NCBI RefSeq assembly: GCF_000003605.2
Contig: NW_003109979.1
Location: forward strand, 352,880 to 395,090
Length of the DNA: 42,211 nucleotides
Origin: Saccoglossus kowalevskii
Lineage: Eukaryota > Hemichordata > Enteropneusta > Harrimaniidae
Direction: 5' to 3'
Under the pieces are notes generated by a model. The model was not told the DNA's origin. It searched no databases and saw nothing but the letters and a program-made list of their open reading frames with translations. This document shows, one piece after another, positions 22,001 through 33,047 of the stretch (positions are counted from its first letter, which is position 1; each line of letters begins with the position of its first letter). The position numbers and the translations under genes are program-made.

Positions 22001-25000
22001 GTCGGCGGGCGCGAGAAATTACGCTGAAATAAAACTTTATTTTTATTTCATTTTCGGCTCCTGTTCATTCGGTGGGTTCGCGAAACAAGGGATAATAAAA
22101 GTCTGGCCTAAGTGGGTGAGAAACAGAAATAGGACAATGCATGGTGGCATTGTATGCAAATTATAAAATAAGTTAGAGAAATTAAGTTGGATTAAAAGTT
22201 GTCAATATAAATTATTGGTGGATTTTCTCAACTCAACAGAATATTTAGATACTAGACTTCTGCTGAGCCTTAATAAATGGCTTAACCTAATCACTAATGG
22301 TGTACATGCACTTTTATTCAACATGCTTTTAAAATGTTATTGTGTTTTCTGGATCTGAGAGTGTGTTTCAATGTACTTTGACCTAGTTGGCAGCTTGGAA
22401 AGGGCTTTTTCTAATCTGAAAACGCCTATTTGAGAGGTGAGGCGAAATAGTCATCCATCAATGCAGACAGAAATGCTGTCCTAATCCCAGTGTTATATAC
22501 TTGAAATCTCCTTGTATTGTGGCGACTTGAAAACAAGTTTAATAGATTACGTTTCATTTCAGCCTTCCATTGTTTGTTCTGAATTGTTCGTCAGTTTGAA
22601 CAGAAACTGAAGTAATAATATCATTTATATGATAGAAAGCTGCACAATAAATATTTACTGCCGAATTTCTTTTTATAAATTATTGTCACTGAATTCTATT
22701 CTGTGTTTTTAGTAATAATTTTTTCTGATCATTGTTAGGTGCAATGACATTTCGTACATTACACCCCCCCCCCCCTGAAATAACAAAATTGAGTTTTAGA
22801 CCAAATGGACTTTAATAGTTTACAGGTCACTTTTGTGAAAAATACTGGCAAATTTATGATGGGTGGCGATTTTAGTTTACTTTGTGGTGTTCACAAGAAA
22901 TTACTGTTTCACAACCATTGTTAACTTTTGTATAGCTTCTTAAATATAATCAATTATATGACCTATTTGTTCAAAAATGTTGTTTTTTATCAAAATCTAA
23001 CTCTATTGAGATTATGTATTCATTCATTGTTACTTGTGATGAATTTATATAAAAATTGACAATAATGATTAAAGTCAAGGGAACGTGTGACAACTGCACA
23101 GATGTCGTATTTTATATTGTATCATTGGAACACTAGCTTTTAATTTTTATCAATTTTTAAAGTGTTTTCTCATTTCACTGACAAACAATTTTAAAAAGTG
23201 ATTTTTTTAAATACATTTTTACAGAAAGTAATTTAAATATTAATAAGGTGCAAAAAAAATGGTTTGAATTTTAGGTACACTGACATAAACAATAAATTTG
23301 AATATTACAATAATATATCATGTGTTAGAAACATGTTTTTAATGGGTTTTTTTTCAATTCAATGTGTTTTTAAAAAAAGTATATTAAGTCAGATTTTCCA
23401 TATATTAGTAATATTGATCAAAACTACTCCAAATATTTGAAATAATTAAGCCACAGTTAAGGAACATAAGTGCCTGTGTTGGTATCACAATAGAGTAGCA
23501 TGCAAACAATATCATCCATATTAGTTTAAATAATATTCTGTTACAGCCCAAATCTAATTAAAATATTTTCACACTTCTATACCCTAATATTGGCACAGCA
23601 CAACACAATATGGAGTGTATCAATTTCATTGCGTAAATTTCATGCCATTATGTCATGTCAGTTGCTATCATATATAGACATGCGTTGTCTTAACACATAC
23701 ATTGTCTGCTGAGTACATCCAAGTATATAGCCAAAATGAATGTGAAAAAAATGGCGTCTACAGGCGATGGCGGTGTGTTACCCATTCCATTGTGTCATCT
23801 TGGTCAATCACTGTAATATGAAATATATCTCATTTTTAACGATATATTTTGATGTCGCAAGATATACTTTTTTCTAATTAGAGACAGGAAATAAAAATGT
23901 TTTAAAATATTGATTGGTTTGGCTTTTGGTTGAAGATTTAAAAATCAATATGAAAATGTTACAGAGCAAATGACAAAATCCCCCTGAAAAAAAAAAATGT
24001 ACATGAGAAACCCTGTCTGGTATACGGTGGTGAGACAATAACAAAAACAAGATTAATTTACTTGTATTTAAGCCAACCAATTATTTAAGAGCTCCCATTT
24101 ACGATAATGATATTGTTCCTTTCCTATAGTTGGCTATTTCCAACTCTATTTTTCTATTTTCACGGACTAGTGATTTAAACGCATTTGCAGAAGGGATTGT
24201 AGCATTTCTTCTACAGCTATAAATATACTTTTTGAACAGAAAAATGAAATGGTTCAAAATTAGATTGTCATCATTTAAAATACCTAAAATTATATTTACT
24301 TCATTACACTCTATTTGTTGAATAATACTACACCCTGCCTGCAATGCATTCCATAATTTTTGAACATGGTGACAGTCAACTAAAAGATGTTCAATTGTTT
24401 TTATTATACAATTGGAAGAGTGAACACAAAGGAGAATTTACAAGGCTCCATTCAATAGCATCTACTATGCCCTGAATTTGAAAAATTCTACTTGTGAAAT
24501 ACCTTTAGTATTCCAAAAACCCCAATTATAAAAGTTTCCATTGGTGTCAATTAAATCCCCAATCCTATTAATATTTTTGTTTGCCAATCCCCGGAAATAC
24601 ACTGAATGGTTAGCAATCTTTAAAAATTTATTATTCCAAAGTATCTGGCTATCAATTTGCTGTACAGTTTCAGGATTTATATGGGTAATTTTTAACCAAT
24701 TTTGTAAAATATCATAATAGAAGAGTGGGACCTTATTTATCAACTCTTTAATCTCAATATTACACAAAAAAATAATATTACTCCCAAAACCCCCTAAAAC
24801 CCCATCCATAATAGTTTTTTAACCCATTATATTTTTTGTGCCTTTTATGAAAGAGTCAACTTCAATCATATTAAGACCCCCATTTTCAATAATGGAGATC
24901 AATGTATTCCTTTTAACTTTGTTTCTCCCGTTCCAAATAAACTTAAATATAATCTGTTTTATCTCTTTGATAACTAGTTTTGGTGTATGAATCATTGTTG

Positions 25001-28000
25001 CTATAAAAAGAAACTGTGAAAGTCCGAATCTTACCAATAATTGAGTGATTTTTGAGACCACAGATTACATATTTGTTTCAGTTTTGTTAATTTATTTTTG
25101 AAATTTTGAAATTATCATTTTCTTTATTGCGAAATAATAAAAAAAAATTGTTGTTAAAAACAAAAACAAAAAATATCAAAATGTCCATACATTGATCAAA
25201 CTTTCCAATCTGGTTTCATAATTATATGGCTGTTGTATGTTTACCTCAGATTCCCTAAATTAATTACACAAAGATTTACTGCAAAACATGTTAAAATAGC
25301 TACATGCCGTTTTAGTGAATTTGACTCAATTCTGGTATTATTAAACTGATTCTTAATTTAGTTAAAGTGTCAACAAACTCATTGTGAGAACATACCTTAT
25401 TTTAAATTAGCGTCAACTCAAATTAGCTAAATTAATTGTCATCACTCTCATTGTGAGAATTAGCTAAATTATGAAAGAGCTAAATTAGCTAAAATTAGCT
25501 GACAGAACGTATTTTTAAGTATTATTGCAGTTTTGAAAGTAGCGTATATATCTGTTGGCGTTCCCACTGAGTGAGAAGCCGATTAGAGCAGTACAGTTTT
25601 GATTCATGTTATCTCAACTATATTGGATACATAAAATCCAGTGATAAATATTAAGATTCAGATGAGAGGAGATACCACGCACTGTATTCAGAAGCAAATT
25701 TCTATTTAAAAAATCAAGCCATATGGTGTATCTATTGAGAGTCAATATATGCATTGGTACATATAGCTGCAGAATGTGACAGCGTGTATCCATTTCTGTG
25801 TGCAATGTCTGTAACACGCAGTGATCCCGCATGTAGGAATTTATAGCAAGACATATCGTAGGAAAATATGACTGACTTTTATATTAATCTCAGGGGTCAA
25901 ACAATTAAATTCAGAAATTGTGGAATAATATAATTACTAGAGTTTGACAGCTCAGTCAGTCTTGATGACATTTGTTTGTTTATTATTTATAATATTTTTA
26001 TACTATGCGACCCATCTATAAACATTTTCTCTGCTGCGTAAATTGAATATAAATTGTATTTATAGTGAATTTTACCACAAAAAACCATCATTTATGTTTA
26101 TAATTATATGATTGGGCTTATATAAAAATATAATAGCATTATGGGAATTTAATGTGCTATATTCCATTCATTTTTACTATGACAACTGTCACTGGCTTTC
26201 TAGAGGAATTTATAACCATGTAATTATTTTTTTTTTTATTTTATTATTATTATTATTATTACTATTATTACTAGTCAATTTTAACCTCTGGGGAATTTTT
26301 TCTGTACTCTTTTCTTATATTTTTCAATATTTCTGGAAATTAACCCTAATTTTGGAGCGAACAGACAAAATTTGAGTCAATTTTCAGTTTTTACTCCAAA
26401 AATTTGGCTAAAAAAAAATTTTGTCCCAATCTTCTGAAGGAAAGTGCAGACCATAAACAAAACTATTATGTAAATTTGTAATGAAAAATGGGAACTGGTG
26501 GTGAAATGGTTAATTATTACTGCCAGGAATTTTCGGGATTTTATGGCATTTGGGGAAGACAACATTTTGTCACTGACACTGTGTTGTAGGACTTAAGAAA
26601 AATGTTCACTGCTACTGACATTTGACTCTTATGAAAATTTAATGATCAGGAGTGATAATATTAAATCAAATCATTTTTTTTTTATTCAAACAATATTACA
26701 GATATTTACTAATCCTGTCATGCTGCAAATTGAATAATATACAAATATTGACATTTATAAATGTACCAATTCACCATTATGAAAGCTGTAATAAGAATTA
26801 ATGTACAAGGCCATTTATGTAATCAAAGTGACAGAGTCTAGTCATATTGAATCATTTTAGGTCTGTAGGTAAACCATAAACTTCAAAAGCATTCACTTCA
26901 TGTCTATCAAAAATTAACACAAGTGAAAATATACTTTATATTTTTCAAGATTTTAAAATTNNNNNNNNNNNNNNNNNNNNNNNNNNNNNNNNNNNNNNNN
27001 NNNNNNNNNNNNNNNNNNNNNNNNNNNNNNNNNNNNNNNNNNNNNNNNNNNNNNNNNNNNNNNNNNNNNNNNNNNNNNNNNNNNNNNNNNNNNNNNNNNN
27101 NNNNNNNNNNNNNNNNNNNNNNNNNNNNNNNNNNNNNNNNNNNNNNNNNNNNNNNNNNNNNNNNNNNNNNNNNNNNNNNNNNNNNNNNNNNNNNNNNNNN
27201 NNNNNNNNNNNNNNNNNNNNNNNNNNNNNNNNNNNNNNNNNNNNNNNNNNNNNNNNNNNNNNNNNNNNNNNNNNNNNNNNNNNNNNNNNNNNNNNNNNNN
27301 NNNNNNNNNNNNNNNNNNNNNNNNNNNNNNNNNNNNNNNNNNNNNNNNNNNNNNNNNNNNNNNNNNNNNNNNNNNNNNNNNNNNNNNNNNNNNNNNNNNN
27401 NNNNNNNNNNNNNNNNNNNNNNNNNNNNNNNNNNNNNNNNNNNNNNNNNNNNNNNNNNNNNNNNNNNNNNNNNNNNNNNNNNNNNNNNNNNNNNNNNNNN
27501 NNNNNNNNNNNNNNNNNNNNNNNNNNNNNNNNNNNNNNNNNNNNNNNNNNNNNNNNNNNNNNNNNNNNNNNNNNNNNNNNNNNNNNNNNNNNNNNNNNNN
27601 NNNNNNNNNNNNNNNNNNNNNNNNNNNNNNNNNNNNNNNNNNNNNNNNNNNNNNNNNNNNNNNNNNNNNNNNNNNNNNNNNNNNNNNNNNNNNNNNNNNN
27701 NNNNNNNNNNNNNNNNNNNNNNNNNNNNNNNNNNNNNNNNNNNNNNNNNNNNNNNNNNNNNNNNNNNNNNNNNNNNNNNNNNNNNNNNNNNNNNNNNNNN
27801 NNNNNNNNNNNNNNNNNNNNNNNNNNNNNNNNNNNNNNNNNNNNNNNNNNNNNNNNNNNNNNNNNNNNNNNNNNNNNNNNNNNNNNNNNNNNNNNNNNNN
27901 NNNNNNNNNNNNNNNNNNNNNNNNNNNNNNNNNNNNNNNATGGCTATACACTACATCACGTAACTCGAAACTACATCCCACAGTAACTATACACTACATC

Positions 28001-31000
28001 ACATGACTATACACTACATCACATTGACTATACACTACATCACATGACTGTACACTACATCACATGGCTATACACTACATCACGTAACTCGAAACTACAT
28101 CACATAACTATACACTACATCACATGACTATACACTACATCACATGGCTACACAATACATCACATAACTATACAATACATCACATAGCTATACAATACAT
28201 CACATAACTATACAATACATCACATAACTATACAATACATCACATAACTATACAATACATCACATAACTATACAATACATCACATAACTCTACAATACAT
28301 CACATAACTATACAATACATCACATAACTATACAATACATCACATCACATAGCTACACAATACATCACATAACTATACAATACATCACATAACTATACAA
28401 TACATCACATAACTCTACAATACATCACATAACTATACAATACATCACATAACTATACAATACATCACATAGCTACACAATACATCACACAGCTCATTAG
28501 ATCACACCATTTACGAGAAACAAATCATTTTAATTATTATTTATTAACAGGAGAGTGGAATTACAAGAAGGTCGAAGAGGATTTGGTTTCAGCATATCAG
28601 GAGGTGTGATGTCACCGTTGGGTCATGTCCCGCTATTCGTAGCTAGCGTAGATCAGCATGGTCATGCTGCCAAGACTTCCATGCGGGTAAGTTTCTTATT
28701 ATTAACTTAATTTTTAGTTCATTTTTTAATAATAATCAATAACAAAGAATAGCAATTAATATATATATTAAAGCTGAAGTTCGTCACCTGCGCATGTTCG
28801 GGAATTGAGTCCCCAACGACGCTAACAACACGCTAAAAACGCAAAGGCTCGTGGGTAGACGTTTTTTTGTAAACAATGACACGCTATGGCCATTTGACGC
28901 ATGCGCAGGTGACTCTGTTTTACTCTGCACAGACTTCATCTAAAAACTTATTCTACAAATACATTTCAAAAATACATGTAAATAAACAATTTACAAAATT
29001 ACAAATTTACGAAAAGGCAATGGATTTTATGTTGGAAGAGCTTTACACTTAAGTAGAAGCATATCCAACATGACTTTTATGAACACAGCTAACAATACAA
29101 GCCTGCTAATACTTTAATCATTGAAAAAGGGACATTTCCCGATTGTCAAGCTAATTTTGAATAATTACTTAGAAGAATATTGATAACTATATAGCAATGC
29201 AAGTCAATGCATACATAATGTGAAAAAAAAAACAGCAAGTTAGAGGGTCCAAAGAAATGGATTGTTTCAGCTTACTCAACTACCAGCACTATTCGTACAA
29301 TCTGTAATCATTCACAGATTCACGCCACTTTATTGTTTAAATTCCATCATCCCATGAATACCTAGTATCATTTTATTTTCTGTGCTTGGTGTAACGTATT
29401 ATTCGTGTATCTATGTGTCTGTGTTGTCTGTTCATTTCAGAGTGTTTTTACTTGCATATCTGAATGCATGTCAGGGTTACTTGACCTTAGTCCACCATGT
29501 ACTGTAAAATCATTTGTTTTCACTGAAATTTAATTTCACTATTTTGATGTTTTCAGCATATTCACTGTGTTTTATTTTCATGAGTTTTAATGTTATTTTA
29601 CATGTTCACATAGATTGAATTTAGCGGATTTTACTTATCATCGAAAATAGTGAAATTAAAACCCAGTGAATAATTAATACATTTACAGTAACAACTCAAG
29701 GCACATGAACTCCTTGAACACCAAAATCAACTTTTTTCATCTCCCTAGCTTTTGCGTAATAAAGCTCTCCCAAGTTTTCCATATTTTTAAAAAAATTTTA
29801 TCAAGAGTTTTAGCAAATGTACAATTATATTTATTTAGTCAAAATTAACAAAGAAATTCTAAAAAAATATAGAAAAATGTACAAAATGTTGTGTTGCATA
29901 AAATTTTGAAGAGAAAAAATGATGATGCACAGAGTGCCCGAATAACAATACAAGATGTATGAAATTCAACAAGTGGTTGAAGGCTCAAATTTAAAAAAAA
30001 AGAAGCTATAATTTACCACCATTAATCACTCGTTGCTTACTAATATTAGACATTGGTGTTAGTATCTGTCAACAATACTTTGGGTAGATGAATAGTTATA
30101 GTTACTCTAACAACATACAATCATTGTGCACACGCAACGTTCTTTTGAAAATTCACTGTAGTTGTAAAAATTATTATAAAGGCTGGGACATTGCCATGGT
30201 AACCAAAGATTGAATACTTAAAGATTAAAAGTTCATGTAATTGTAGTAAAGTAATCTATCACCATAAAAAAAATTCTTTTTACTGTATTGTATTTTCTGT
30301 GATGTATGTTTGGTCTTTCGGGAAAATTTGGGTCATAAAGGTCAAATCAGTGTCAGAAACGTGTGAAAATGGTCATTATATCTGGGCACTTATCTGATTC
30401 ACTTTAAAACTCTGTTCAGTTGTCCCACTCAACCGTAACTGATTTGGCAGACTGTGAGTTGTACCAATTATCGATCATAGTAATCTTCTCCCATGTGTCT
30501 GAGGCTAAGTGAATAAAAGCTTGGTACATTTTCGGTTTTTATGTGTGACTGTTTGGTATGTGTACAAGTGAATGTGTTGCATTATTTTCAGAAAGCCTTT
30601 AAAGAAAAGGGAGTTAATTTATTTAAATTAAACCAATATTTTATGTAATGTTGCACATATTATAAGTAAGTACCAGTATATATGCAACACAAATTATACC
30701 TGGTATTAAAAAAAATTTTTTTTGTCCAACACTTTTTTGGAAGAAGCATGCAGTTTTTTGCTGGATGTAGCTTTTAGTAAAACTATGGCAACACAATCAA
30801 TTCCAATGAACACACATAATTATCTAGAAATAAAAGAAAAGAAGTTCCCTTAATAATTATGACAATCTACTTGCAAAAATGTATTTGAGAGGGGGGTGCT
30901 TTTTAGCTCTGCTGTCATCATAGATGTCAGAGTTCAGCTGTTCATATAAGTGATTGTCAGTCGTCGACCGTCGGTAAACACTTACATTTCCATCTTCTCC

Positions 31001-32774
31001 TTAAAAACTATCACTTCAATTGCATTTATACTTGATATGTTGGTACTTTGGGTGGACCTCTGTTACATTTGTTCATTTTGTGACGTTATCGGCAATTCTC
31101 TATTTTTGGCGAATTTTTTTGTCATTTTCGGTAAAAAATGCTGTTCTCGACTTCTTTTTGAAAACTACCAGCTCAATTGCTTTTATACTTGGTATGCAGG
31201 TACCTTAAATTAAGGAACCTCTGTCCGATTTGTTCATTTCATGATGATATTTTCAATTCTCTATTCTTGGCGAATAATTTTGATAAAAAATATTAATGTT
31301 GAGTTCTTGAAAACGGCTACTCAAATTACTTTGATACTTTGTTATACTAGTATGTGTACCTTAGATTATTTTCTTCTGTGCATTGGAGGAAATACTCAAG
31401 ACTGTGCTGAAACAGCAGAGCTATTTTGACCATCAGATCACTTGCATAGTGTGAGGTCAATGTACTGATGTGTGTTTTTATACATTGTCACTTTACAGTA
31501 CTGAGCACATACCGCTTTATGTTGTTAAATTTCTATGGGCTTGTTTGGATATTTTTTTTTTATATACTAGTAGTTTTTGGTGAAACTGCAGTGGCAATAG
31601 GTACCCTGAAATTATTTATGAAAGTATTTGTTATAAGTTGTTATATATTCATGTAATTAGTGCATGGTTTTATAATTAATCAGTGTGATAAAGTTTAAGG
31701 TAAATGTTTTATATTTAACAAAAATAAAAAGAGGGGAAAGCTTATGATTATTGATTGGTTAACTGTCTCCCTTCCTCCATGGCCAAGTGTACCTGGTCAT
31801 TAAAAGTGTAAAAGCAGTGATTGAATGTGATGAAACAATCAGGGTGGATTAAACCACAGTGTTTCAATATCTGCTGATTACTTAGTGTTTTTGTGTTCAG
31901 CATTGTTATCCTGTGCTATAAAGCAGTGGAATCTGACACATGACCTTTTGAAATGCCTTCAAAGGGATGGTCACCCACTGATTTTCGTCAACAAGTCCTC
32001 TTTGTGTCTTTATGAGGGGGGGGGGGTCGTAAATATCGTTTCTCTGGGTTTGATAGTATAGAGGGAAAATACTGTCTTCAATGTTATGGTAACAGTAATT
32101 GATGAGATGGGTGGGGCAATCAGATAGGGAATAGCGGGAAGCAGTAGGAAGTTAGTCAGTCTAGTCAGCAACTCAGCAGCTCACAGACGTTCAAGTTCAA
32201 TTACATCAAATATTAATTTTAAAAGTTCATTTAGCTTTGCCCTTATGTGATAACAGTGCAGTCTGACACTGTCCCTGTTCTATGTACTGCATTGCTTTCG
32301 GACACAGGTTTCCAGAGTATAGGGTTTTTACCTCTGGTTTTTCCTGGGTGGCGGACATAGGATAACAGGGAGATCACAACAACAGCCCACCCTGGTATCA
32401 CATGTCATGTAATAATTTCTTTTTCTATCCACGTCTGTAAATAAAGCTGCCGCATCTCTGGCTCATCCATCAGTATTGAATAAATGAAGTGTAATGGAAT
32501 TTATTCAATGGTATAAGAGTGTAGTGAAGACCAATGATAGAACTCTTAGGCGTGTATGGAAGATACTAAGGGCGCCCTCAATGATAGTTTGTTATTATTC
32601 TTTCGTTTATTTGTTTTTCAGCCTGGCGATAGAATTATTGCTATCAACGGTGAAAACATGGAAGGCAAATCACACCGGGATGCCATTATTGCCATTAAAT
32701 CTGCCTGCGGACCAGTCACGCTAGACCTGACAGAAGGCGAAGACAATATTCTCGATTTTATAGTCATGGACTAA
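18919..32774 (+). CDS. Small single-PDZ-domain protein, two alternative 5' ends
   Basis: Isoform A joins 18919-19099, 21029-21113, 28551-28686 and 32622-32774 (184 residues plus TAA). Isoform B replaces the first exon with 19335-19455 (164 residues). All junctions are in phase. The N-terminal ~88 residues are acidic and Ser/Glu-rich, probably disordered. Residues ~90-172 form one PDZ domain: the carboxylate-binding loop is RRGFGFSISGG (GFGF at 99-102), the core MRPGDRIIAINGENMEGKSH is present, and His152 starts helix alpha-B (SHRDAIIAIK), which in PDZ domains usually marks class I ligands ending S/T-x-hydrophobic. A longer B-C loop (VMSPLGHVPLF) is unusual. No signal peptide, membrane segment or second domain is seen. 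The role is presumably binding C-terminal tails of partner proteins; I do not recognise the orthologue and give no symbol. Confidence 0.88.
19335..19455 (+). CDS. PDZ gene alternative first exon 1b
   Basis: Forty codons and one base from ATG (context ACTATGG), opening MASAVGPSHKDYPYPQKSVY and ending MRDESDDDWD, with donor GTAAAT at 19456. It exits in phase 1 with G, exactly as 1a does, so it also joins exon 2 in frame to give Asp. It starts 235 bases after the 1a donor. The preceding 130 bases have no acceptor that would let 1a splice into it with an open frame, so a separate promoter is the simplest reading. Confidence 0.65.
19456..21028 (+). other. PDZ gene intron 1
   Basis: AT-rich, with one TACCGGTA palindrome at 20788. 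It ends with a T-rich tract and TTGTCTCAG acceptor at 21028. Nothing else supported. Confidence 0.6.
21029..21113 (+). CDS. PDZ gene shared exon 2
   Basis: 85 nt. AT completes Asp, then AANFDSNSDSASASGVSAEW and SECTGDI follow, ending AG before donor GTACTG at 21114 (phase 2). An earlier GTGATA at 21104 was rejected as donor because it throws the PDZ domain out of frame. Confidence 0.82.
21632..21652. repeat. AGGC/GCAG tetranucleotide microsatellite
   Basis: TTAGGTAGG followed by repeated CAGG units, inside an intron. Confidence 0.8.
24070..25065 (-). pseudogene. Decayed LINE ORF2 C-terminal fragment (L1/Tx1-like)
   Basis: On the minus strand, broken frames read in order through the region downstream of the reverse transcriptase core of L1/Tx1-type LINEs. 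Pieces are IIFKFIWNGRNKVKRNTLIS followed by GGLNMIEVDSF (about 24910-24960), LWNNKFL and GDLIDTNGNFYNW (about 24540-24630), EHLLVDCHHVQKLW (about 24345-24390, the EH-x-DC segment) and FIFLFKKYIYSCRRN with IPSANAFKSL near the end. At least two stop codons and a frameshift before the terminal KWELLNNWLA show it is dead. The 5' part, including the reverse transcriptase active site, is absent, as expected for a 5'-truncated insertion. It sits antisense in the PDZ gene intron. Clade is inferred from motifs only. Confidence 0.8.
26233..26272. repeat. ATT trinucleotide microsatellite
   Basis: T run followed by TTATTATTATT units with two ACT interruptions, directly before a family C repeat. Confidence 0.9.
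26281..26513 (+). mobile_element. Family C repeat
   Basis: TTAACCTCTGGGGAAT to GGTGGTGAAATGGTTAA. The interior matches 11480-11742 (TTTCTGGAAAT, CCCAATCTTCTGAAGGAAAG). Confidence 0.7.
26961..27939. other. Assembly gap (979 Ns)
   Basis: A run of N abutting the 20-bp satellite on its right. The open frames spanning it are artefacts. The true length is unknown, and the satellite probably caused the gap. Confidence 0.99.
27940..28497. repeat. 20-bp satellite next to the gap and exon 3
   Basis: About 27 units of the ACTATACAATACATCACATA type. Left-hand units read ACTATACACTACATCACATG and include an AACTCGAAACTACATCAC variant; right-hand units are more uniform. It ends 53 bases before the exon at 28551. 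Confidence 0.97.
28551..28686 (+). CDS. PDZ gene exon 3, N-terminal half of PDZ domain
   Basis: Acceptor TTATTAACAG at 28550 and donor GTAAGT at 28687. One base completes Arg, then 45 codons from RVELQEGRRGFGFSISGG to HGHAAKTSMR. Contains the GFGF carboxylate-binding loop. Phase 0 exit. Confidence 0.93.
28771..28930. repeat. Imperfect palindromic element with 14-base inverted arms
   Basis: GTCACCTGCGCATG at 28783-28796 is perfectly inverted as CATGCGCAGGTGAC at 28900-28913; the outer TGAAGT / ACTTCA motifs are also inverted. It is CpG-rich against its surroundings. Could be a small transposon or a regulatory palindrome; no copy elsewhere in the window was noticed. Confidence 0.7.
29500..29690 (+). 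mobile_element. MITE-like element, family A-related
   Basis: TACTGTAAAATCATTTG to ACATTTACAGTA, about 190 bases, TA on both sides. The inner TTTAATTTCACTATTTT is inverted as AAAATAGTGAAATTAAA. A close relative lies at about 851-945 and fragments lie near 33605-33720. Confidence 0.78.
30901..31426. mobile_element. Unclassified element with inverted ends and internal repeats
   Basis: TAGCTCTGCTGT at 30904-30915 is perfectly inverted as ACAGCAGAGCTA at 31412-31423. Between them lie two clear copies and one partial copy of a diverged ~150-base unit: CTCAATTGCTTTTATACTTG, TTTGTTCATTT and CAATTCTCTAT blocks at about 31007, 31163 and 31313. Short open frames here are unrelated to any domain I know. 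Probably a non-autonomous DNA transposon. Confidence 0.65.
32622..32774 (+). CDS. PDZ gene last exon, C-terminal half of PDZ domain
   Basis: Fifty codons plus TAA, phase 0, opening PGDRIIAINGENMEGKSHRD and ending with an acidic/hydrophobic tail, NILDFIVMD. Contains the GDRIIAING core and the alpha-B helix with His in the class I position. An ATG-initiated frame from 32556 is intron read-through. Confidence 0.93.
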   Translation, partial: PGDRIIAINGENMEGKSHRDAIIAIKSACGPVTLDLTEGEDNILDFIVMD

Positions 32775-33041
32775 GCCACCCCTGCCACCCACAATGGTAT
32801 ATCCCAAACTTTCAGTGCTTTCTGCCAGTCATGATATTTCACAATTTAATAATACCGGTATTAGCAATGTGGATCTTGATATCTGACTATAAACTTTGCG
32901 GTATGTGGTACATAAGTTTGTCAGTGTATTGAAACAGTAGGTGGTCTCCACCTCAACCTATTGTATGGTTTTTAATGATACAATATTTCTTTTAATTGAC
33001 TTATGATAAGTTAGGGTAAATCACTCAAAGTCTTCTGTCTA

Positions 33042-33047
33042 ATTAAA
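33042..33047 (+). promoter_or_regulatory. Candidate poly(A) signal of the PDZ gene
   Basis: ATTAAA about 270 bases after the stop codon. A variant hexamer in AT-rich DNA, so weak. Confidence 0.25.

Larger units (their letters stand above)
21114..28550 (+). other. PDZ gene intron 2, about 7.4 kb with a gap
   Basis: Contains a GCAG microsatellite (21632-21652), a GC-richer stretch (about 21875-22100), a decayed LINE fragment, an AATTAGCTAAATT-rich patch (about 25405-25500), an ATT microsatellite, a family C repeat, an unsequenced gap and a 20-bp satellite. No additional exon is needed: exons 2 and 3 match in phase. Confidence 0.7.
28687..32621 (+). other. PDZ gene intron 3
   Basis: 3.9 kb with a palindromic element at its start, a family A-related element (29500-29690), a longer inverted-terminus element (30901-31426) and a run of Gs near 32018-32027. 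It ends with a T-rich tract and TTTTTCAG at 32621. No extra exon is needed. Confidence 0.7.

Noticed and set aside
24465-25061. Minus-strand frames as a host gene
   Set aside because: Motifs match the C-terminal part of LINE ORF2 and the frame is interrupted by stops and a shift.
26923-27981. Long frames on both strands across the gap
   Set aside because: They are runs of N translated as unknown residues and say nothing about coding.
27940-28497. CRISPR-like array
   Set aside because: Units are contiguous with no unique spacers, in an animal intron.
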